Source of the DNA: Deinococcus cellulosilyticus NBRC 106333 = KACC 11606
GTDB lineage: Bacteria > Deinococcota > Deinococci > Deinococcales > Deinococcaceae
Assembly: GCF_007990775.1 (NCBI RefSeq)
Contig: NZ_BJXB01000013.1
Location: 62,001 to 126,000 of the forward strand
DNA: 64,000 nucleotides
Direction of reading: 5' to 3'
Shown here: positions 59,908-64,000 of the stretch, piece by piece
Position numbering within the stretch: position 1 is the stretch's first letter
Layout of the letters: every line of letters begins with the position of its first letter
Notes under the pieces: generated by a model
Seen by the model: the letters and a program-made list of their open reading frames with translations, nothing else
Databases searched by the model: none
Told to the model about the DNA's origin: nothing
Made by a program: the position numbers and the translations under genes

Positions 59908-60762
59908 ATGGAAAGCAAAGAAATTCGTTTGATCAGTTTGCCCGGAGCCGTGATGTTTTTTGTCAATCTGGCGGTTTTTGCAGCAGGCCTTTACCTGTTC
60001 AGTCAGGAAGGCAATGGTCCCCTGTGGGGCACCTTGGTGGTGGTGGTGGGGTTCTTCCTGCTGTTCGGGAATTATCTGGTGCAGCCCAACCAGGCCGTGG
60101 TTGCCACCCTCTTTGGTCGCTATGTGGGCACCAATCGGGTGAACGGGTGGTACTGGACCAACCCCTTCACCTCCAGAAAGAGCATCTCCCTGCGGATCCG
60201 CAACTTCAACAGCGAGAAACTGAAGGTCAACGACCTGCACGGCAACCCCATTGAGATTGCTGCTGTGATCGTCTGGAGGGTGGTGGATTCTGCCAAGGCC
60301 AGCTTCGATGTGGAAAGCTACAAGGACTTTGTGGCCATCCAGAGCGAAACAGCGCTGCGCCACCTGGCCGCCCGTTACCCCTACGATGACCATGACACCA
60401 GTGGCCTGTCCCTGCGGGGCAATGCCGACGAGGTGGTGCAGACGCTGCGCGATGAGTTGCAGGCCCGCCTGACTGCCGCTGGCGTGGAGATCCTGGAAGC
60501 CCGCCTCTCCCACCTGGCTTACGCCCCTGAAATCGCCCATGCCATGCTTCAAAGACAGCAGGCCAGTGCCATTCTGGCGGCCCGTCAGATCATTGTGGAA
60601 GGTGCAGTGGGCATGGTGCAGATGGCCCTCACCAAACTTTCCGATGAGCACATTGTGGAGCTTGATGAGGAGCGCAAAGCCCAGATGGTCTCCAACCTGC
60701 TGGTCGTCCTCACCTCAGAACGCAGCACCCAGCCAGTGATCAATGCCGGCAGCCTTTACTGA
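59908..60762 (+). CDS. SPFH/band 7 domain membrane protein
   Basis: This is a 284-residue inner-membrane scaffold of the stomatin/flotillin type. Two hydrophobic segments (AVMFFVNLAVFAAGLYLFS and LWGTLVVVVGFFLLFGNYLV) are followed by the band 7 domain (about 60-220, with QAVVATLFGRYVGT and LLARLSHLAYAPEIAHAML-like regions) and a helical tail. A RHH regulator gene follows after 38 bases. An AT-rich stretch with GATAT/ATATC elements precedes the AGGAGGAGT site. Confidence 0.93.
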   Translation: MESKEIRLISLPGAVMFFVNLAVFAAGLYLFSQEGNGPLWGTLVVVVGFFLLFGNYLVQPNQAVVATLFGRYVGTNRVNGWYWTNPFTSRKSISLRIRNFNSEKLKVNDLHGNPIEIAAVIVWRVVDSAKASFDVESYKDFVAIQSETALRHLAARYPYDDHDTSGLSLRGNADEVVQTLRDELQARLTAAGVEILEARLSHLAYAPEIAHAMLQRQQASAILAARQIIVEGAVGMVQMALTKLSDEHIVELDEERKAQMVSNLLVVLTSERSTQPVINAGSLY

Positions 60763-60800
60763 GATGGCCCTGCCCCCCGTTTCTGAGGAGGTGAGAGCTG

Positions 60801-61004
60801 TTGAGTGGGCGCAAGAGTTTCCCGCTGAGAATCCAGCCCGAGTTGTTTGATGTTCTGGAACGCTGGGCCTCTGATGAGTTCCGCAGTGTCAATGGCCAGA
60901 TCGAATACCTCCTGATGGAGGCTGCACGCAAAGCAGGACGGCTTAAAACTAAGAACTCTAAAGAAACCAAAGAATCTTTAGATCGTGAAGAGGAGGCACC
61001 GTGA
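60801..61004 (+). CDS. Arc-type ribbon-helix-helix DNA-binding protein
   Basis: This is a 67-residue protein starting at TTG, with GAGGAGG 8 bases upstream. SFPLRIQPELFDVLERWASDEFRSVNGQIEYLL is a complete ribbon-helix-helix domain (about residues 6-38) of the Arc/MetJ class. A basic and then acidic tail follows. It follows the SPFH gene closely, a pairing that I recall from other bacteria. It may control this operon; the real operator is not identified. A terminator overlaps its end. Confidence 0.9.
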   Translation: MSGRKSFPLRIQPELFDVLERWASDEFRSVNGQIEYLLMEAARKAGRLKTKNSKETKESLDREEEAP

Positions 61005-61024
61005 ATCCGGTGCCTCCTCTTCTG
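60989..61024 (+). terminator. Terminator of the SPFH-RHH operon
   Basis: AGAGGAGGCACC and GGTGCCTCCTCT form a 12-pair stem that begins before the RHH stop codon, with a T-rich end. Confidence 0.8.
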
Positions 61025-61217
61025 TTCTGCAAAGTTTGGGTGTCTGCAAGGGGGTGCTTTTTCATTAGACTCAGCAAATTTTTCTAATTTTTCTTTTAAT
61101 GAAAAGACATTGTGAAAATTTTTTCTTATTACTTGAAGAACGTTAAATATTCGCTCTCAGACGGTTTATTTTCGCATCAGAACGGCTTTTTTTGTAACTT
61201 ACACAATAATTACAGGG
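61025..61217. other. AT-rich intergenic segment
   Basis: It is strongly AT-rich compared with the rest of the window (runs of T with TTTTAATGAAAA). It contains no gene that I can support. It ends at the promoter of the CarD leader transcript. Confidence 0.5.
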
Positions 61218-61246
61218 TTGCCATGCTGACAGTTTTCTGTTAGAAT
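61218..61246 (+). promoter_or_regulatory. Promoter of the CarD leader transcript
   Basis: TTGCCA (61218-61223) and TAGAAT (61241-61246) are exactly 17 bases apart. The leader ATG follows 6 bases after the -10 box. Confidence 0.8.
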
Positions 61247-61252
61247 TCCTTT

Positions 61253-61324
61253 ATGGGTCATTTGTATACAATCGCTAACCTCGAAAATGTGCAAATGATC
61301 ACCAAGAACCCCACAGCAGTCTAG
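61253..61324 (+). CDS. Leaderless small peptide upstream of the CarD-type gene
   Basis: The 23-codon frame begins MGHLYTIANL and ends ITKNPTAV-stop. The ATG is at the expected transcription start. An intrinsic terminator begins 6 bases after the stop codon and the CarD-type gene follows. The peptide has no amino-acid bias that points to a sensed substrate. It may be a leader peptide or an independent microprotein. Confidence 0.6.
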   Translation: MGHLYTIANLENVQMITKNPTAV

Positions 61325-61330
61325 CGAACA

Positions 61331-61360
61331 ACAGCCCGAACTCACGTCTGGGCTGTTTTT
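61331..61360 (+). terminator. Terminator between the small peptide and the CarD-type gene
   Basis: ACAGCCC (61331-61337) pairs with GGGCTGT (61350-61356) around twelve bases, followed by TTTTT. A second hairpin TGCCCC/GGGGCA lies at about 61371-61396. Confidence 0.8.
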
Positions 61361-61415
61361 GTGTTGGAACAATGCCCCTCCTCCTTTTATAGGGGCATCA
61401 GGAAAGGGTGTTAGT

Positions 61416-61910
61416 GTGAAAAAGTACCTTTACAATACAGGTGACCGTGTCGTGCTTCCCCCCTATGGCGTTGGAGTGGTCAGCGGCATCTCCACCAAGT
61501 GCGTTGCCAACACCACCTGCTCCTACTACCAGGTGGAATTCCCCAATGGAACCTCCAAGGCCTACGTGCCTGTGGAGTCTGCAGCCAACCTGCGTCCAGC
61601 CCTCAACGAGAAGGACGTGCCCGAAATCCTCAACCGCCTGACCCAGGGCCGTTACCCCCTGCCCCGCCAGTGGTCCGCCCGTCACCGCAAGGTCACCGAC
61701 ATCCTCGCCACCGGCAACCCTTTCGAGATTGCCACCCTGGCTGCAGAACTGCGCCGCTGGAACATCGAGCGTGGCCTGCCTGACCTGGACCGCCAGGCCT
61801 TCCGCAAAGCCCTGAAGCTGATTGGCCAGGAAATCTCCGAACTGAGCACCGACGGCGTGGAAACCATCCGCGACATCATTCAGGAAGAACTCCAGAACGA
61901 CGCCAACTGA
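61416..61910 (+). CDS. carD: CarD/CdnL-type RNA polymerase-binding regulator
   Basis: This is a 164-residue transcription factor that binds RNA polymerase beta and stabilises open complexes at rRNA and other promoters. The N-terminal CarD/TRCF Tudor-like domain (YNTGDRVVLPPYGVGVVSGIS and YYQVEFPNGTSKAYVPVESA, about 6-60) is followed by a helical DNA-binding domain (about 65-160, with WSARHRKVTDIL). The GTG at 61416 is supported by AGGAAAGG upstream. A small peptide and terminator precede it. Confidence 0.93.
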   Translation: MKKYLYNTGDRVVLPPYGVGVVSGISTKCVANTTCSYYQVEFPNGTSKAYVPVESAANLRPALNEKDVPEILNRLTQGRYPLPRQWSARHRKVTDILATGNPFEIATLAAELRRWNIERGLPDLDRQAFRKALKLIGQEISELSTDGVETIRDIIQEELQNDAN

Positions 61911-61926
61911 GACTTGAAAATTTCCG

Positions 61927-61953
61927 CCCCCGGCCAGAGGTCGGGGGTGTTTT
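61927..61953 (+). terminator. Terminator of the CarD-type gene
   Basis: CCCCGGCC and GGTCGGGG form a stem with one wobble pair, followed by TGTTTT. Confidence 0.7.
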
Positions 61954-61960
61954 CATGGGG

Positions 61961-62359
61961 TCAGAAGTGGGTCTCCAGCAGCCTGGTTTTCACAGCTTCA
62001 GGCAGCACAGGCAAATCCGCAAGCCGACTCAGGGGCACCCACACTGGGGTATAAGTGCCATTTCCCAGGCCTGAGAACTCCGGTCCCTGACCTGTCCCAA
62101 AAGTGCCTCCTCTGACCTTGCATACAAAAAAGCCTTCGTGAGACTGTCCATGCAATTCTGCGAACAGGGAGGAAACTTCAATTTCCAGCCCCAGTTCCTC
62201 CAGAATTTCCCTGCGCACACCCTCCTCAGGGGTCTCCCCTGCCTCAATTCCTCCTCCAGGAAACACGTAATACTGCACCGGAGCACCCTCCAGCATTTTT
62301 TCTCTGTGAATCAGGGCAACATGGTCCTTTTCAATCAGGATGGCACGGACTCTTTGCAT
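61961..62359 (-). CDS. Nudix hydrolase
   Basis: This is a 132-residue pyrophosphohydrolase. The Nudix box runs from GGGIEAGETPEEGVRREILEELG (about residues 34-56) with the full E-x7-REx2EE pattern. FPGGG is typical of 8-oxo-dGTP or related nucleotide hydrolases. TAAACT (minus, 62367-62372) lies 7 bases before the ATG, a leaderless start. It is divergent from proA. The substrate is unknown. Confidence 0.92.
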   Translation of the reverse strand: MQRVRAILIEKDHVALIHREKMLEGAPVQYYVFPGGGIEAGETPEEGVRREILEELGLEIEVSSLFAELHGQSHEGFFVCKVRGGTFGTGQGPEFSGLGNGTYTPVWVPLSRLADLPVLPEAVKTRLLETHF

Positions 62360-62441
62360 GCCACACAGTTTAGCCTTTGCACCCTCTGGTAGATATAGGC
62401 TGATCGGCGTGGTTTTTGCAGGGCACTTTTATACTGTTCTC

Positions 62442-63671
62442 ATGCTCAAAGAGCTTTTCACACAAGCCAGAGTCGCCAGTCGCACCCTTGCGCGGGCGAA
62501 CCGCAATCATGCTTTAAATGCCATCAAAAAACACCTTGCTGCCCACATCCCTGAAATTCTGAAAGAGAACAGCATCGATGTGGAAAACGAACGCCAGAAA
62601 GGCACGAGTGCTGCCCTGGTGGACCGTCTGACCCTCACCGAAAAACGCATGGAAGGGATTTTAGAGGCCATTGATCAGGTGATTGCCCTGCCTGATCCGG
62701 TGGGCCGCGTTCTTGAAGGGTGGCGTCACCCCCAGGGCATGCAGATTGAGAAAGTGACTGTGCCTTTCGGGGTGATCGGGATGATCTATGAGTCCCGGCC
62801 CAACGTGACCGTGGACGCCGCCATCCTGTGCCTCAAAGCAGGGAGTGCTGTGATCCTGCGTGGCAGCAGCAACGCCCTGAACTCCAACCGTGCACTGGTG
62901 AAAGCCATGCGCGAGGGCCTGAAAGAAGCTGGCCTCAATGAGAACGCCATTTCCCTGATCGACTCCACCGACCGGTCCAGCGTCACCGAACTGCTGACCG
63001 CCAGGGGCTTTGTGGATCTGGTGATTCCCCGGGGAGGTGCAGGCCTGATCAACCATGTGGTGCAGAACGCAAAAGTGCCCGTGATTGAAACCGGGGTGGG
63101 CAACTGCCACCTGTACGTGCACCGGGATGCTGACCTGAACAGCGCACTGAAAATCCTGATGAACGGCAAGACCCAGCGTCCAGGCGTGTGCAACGCCCTG
63201 GAAACCCTGCTGGTCGATCAGGAGATCGCTTCTGCCTTCCTGCCCAGGGCCGTCAAAGCCCTCAGGGATGCAGGTGTGGAAGTCCGTGGGGATGAGGACA
63301 CCCAGATGTATGCCCCTGGTGTGGTGGCCGCCACCGAAGAGGACTGGAGCACCGAGTTTCTGGACCTCATCATCGCTGTGAAAGTGGTGAAGGGTCTCGA
63401 TGAGGCCATCAACCACATCAACACCTACGGTTCCCAGCACAGTGAGGCCATCGTCACCGAGAGCCTGAAAGCCGCCGAGCAGTTCCAGAACGAAGTGGAC
63501 GCTGCCGCAGTTTATGTGAATGTCTCCACACGTTTCACCGATGGCTTTGAATTTGGTTTCGGGGCCGAGATTGGCATTTCCACCCAGAAAATGCACGCCA
63601 GAGGACCGATGGGCCTCAGGGAAATGGTGACCATCCAGTACCGCATCCGGGGAGAAGGGCAGGTCCGATGA
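62442..63671 (+). CDS. proA: Glutamate-5-semialdehyde dehydrogenase
   Basis: It reduces glutamyl-5-phosphate to the semialdehyde in proline synthesis. The 409-residue protein has VPFGVIGMIYESRPNVT at about 106-122 and KAGSAVILRGSSNALNSN. The catalytic cysteine lies in RPGVCNALETLLVD, and YGSQHSEAIVT follows. TATACT (62430-62435) is 6 bases before the ATG, so the start is leaderless; the frame from 62340 is rejected. It overlaps proB by an ATGA junction. Confidence 0.97.
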   Translation: MLKELFTQARVASRTLARANRNHALNAIKKHLAAHIPEILKENSIDVENERQKGTSAALVDRLTLTEKRMEGILEAIDQVIALPDPVGRVLEGWRHPQGMQIEKVTVPFGVIGMIYESRPNVTVDAAILCLKAGSAVILRGSSNALNSNRALVKAMREGLKEAGLNENAISLIDSTDRSSVTELLTARGFVDLVIPRGGAGLINHVVQNAKVPVIETGVGNCHLYVHRDADLNSALKILMNGKTQRPGVCNALETLLVDQEIASAFLPRAVKALRDAGVEVRGDEDTQMYAPGVVAATEEDWSTEFLDLIIAVKVVKGLDEAINHINTYGSQHSEAIVTESLKAAEQFQNEVDAAAVYVNVSTRFTDGFEFGFGAEIGISTQKMHARGPMGLREMVTIQYRIRGEGQVR

Positions 63672-64000
63672 AACGCAGGATCGTCCTGAAAATTGGCTCC
63701 AGCAGCCTGACGGACGAAAACGGACGCATCGAACCTGAGAGGCTGCAGGCCATCGCTTCTGCCCTGGGAACCCTGGACGCAGAAGTTGCGGTGGTGTCCT
63801 CTGGAGCGGTGGCTGCAGGATGTGGGCTCCTGAACGTCCCCCGTCCGCGCACCCTCCCTGAAAAGCAGGCTCTGGCTGCTGTGGGTCAGGCTGCACTGAT
63901 GCAGGAGTGGGCGAAAGTCTTTGCTCCCCATGCCGTGGCCCAGATCCTGCTGAGCGCCGGAGACATCCAGGACCGCAAGCGCTTCGTCAATGCCAAACAC
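63668..64000 (+). CDS. proB: Glutamate 5-kinase (partial, runs off the window)
   Basis: The first 111 codons of the gene are present. The frame begins MKRRIVLKIGSSSLTDENGR, the glutamate kinase N-terminus, and contains VVSSGAVAAGCGLL, AAVGQAALMQEW and QILLSAGDIQDRKRFVNA, all family hallmarks. The ATG overlaps the proA stop codon. No second start is needed. The C-terminal part and any PUA domain lie outside the window. Confidence 0.95.
   Translation, partial: MKRRIVLKIGSSSLTDENGRIEPERLQAIASALGTLDAEVAVVSSGAVAAGCGLLNVPRPRTLPEKQALAAVGQAALMQEWAKVFAPHAVAQILLSAGDIQDRKRFVNAKH

Overview
The window is moderately GC-rich, gene-dense bacterial chromosome. It has no rRNA, no insertion sequence, no CRISPR array and no phage genes. 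The gene content (CarD-type regulator, DHH/NrnA phosphoesterase, family 5 uracil-DNA glycosylase, two-subunit LeuC/LeuD, SPFH plus Arc-type pair) and the very frequent placement of a TANNNT -10 box 5 to 8 bases before a start codon (leaderless mRNAs) suggest a member of the Deinococcus lineage. That assignment is inference from content, not from a database search.

Layout. 1-9200: metG with a leader peptide and attenuator-like hairpin, a GH13 glucosidase, tRNA-Ala, a secreted protein, a GntR/FCD regulator, a lipoprotein, pheA, proC and a glycosyltransferase. 9289-13194 (minus): the frr-cdsA-dxr-rseP cluster of ribosome recycling, phospholipid and isoprenoid precursor synthesis and site-2 proteolysis. 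13577-22354: holA, HAD hydrolases, nrnA, a Nudix/gamma-carbonic-anhydrase operon, a cold-shock gene and a GGDEF protein fused to an ATPase-like domain. 22768-26119: tRNA(CAU), a PadR-controlled divergent locus and GNAT genes. 26153-31730: thrS with a threonine-rich leader peptide, a CPBP protease and small families. 31760-34886 (minus): leuC-leuD-leuB behind a leucine leader peptide. 34933-45534: phosphatases, alr, a sulfite-oxidase-like enzyme, a MacB-type ABC exporter and pxpC-pxpA. 45676-53164: a lipoprotein, an HD-GYP phosphodiesterase, a secreted beta-helix protein, an Rrf2/AhpD/MsrA redox group and a uracil-DNA glycosylase. 53236-64000: a solitary HsdR-N protein, aroA, two M48 peptidases around an SDR gene, SPFH plus RHH, a CarD-type regulator with its own leader peptide, and proA-proB (proB cut by the window edge).

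Two themes stand out. First, short leader peptides whose ATG lies 6 to 7 bases after a -10 box are followed by intrinsic terminators upstream of thrS, leuC, metG and the CarD-type gene. In the first two the peptide is rich in the cognate amino acid (Thr, Leu), so ribosome-dependent attenuation on leaderless transcripts is the simplest reading. Second, at least nineteen intergenic sites carry short degenerate tandem arrays with a seven-base period (units such as GCCCTCG, GCTGTCA, GCTTTCT and their complements), a dispersed heptanucleotide repeat family that no annotated feature explains.

The genes cover housekeeping translation (metG, thrS, frr, two tRNAs), amino-acid synthesis (pheA, proC, proA, proB, leuCDB, aroA), envelope precursors (cdsA, dxr, alr), DNA maintenance (holA, uracil-DNA glycosylase, nrnA) and redox or stress control (Rrf2, AhpD, MsrA, glutaredoxin, Csp).
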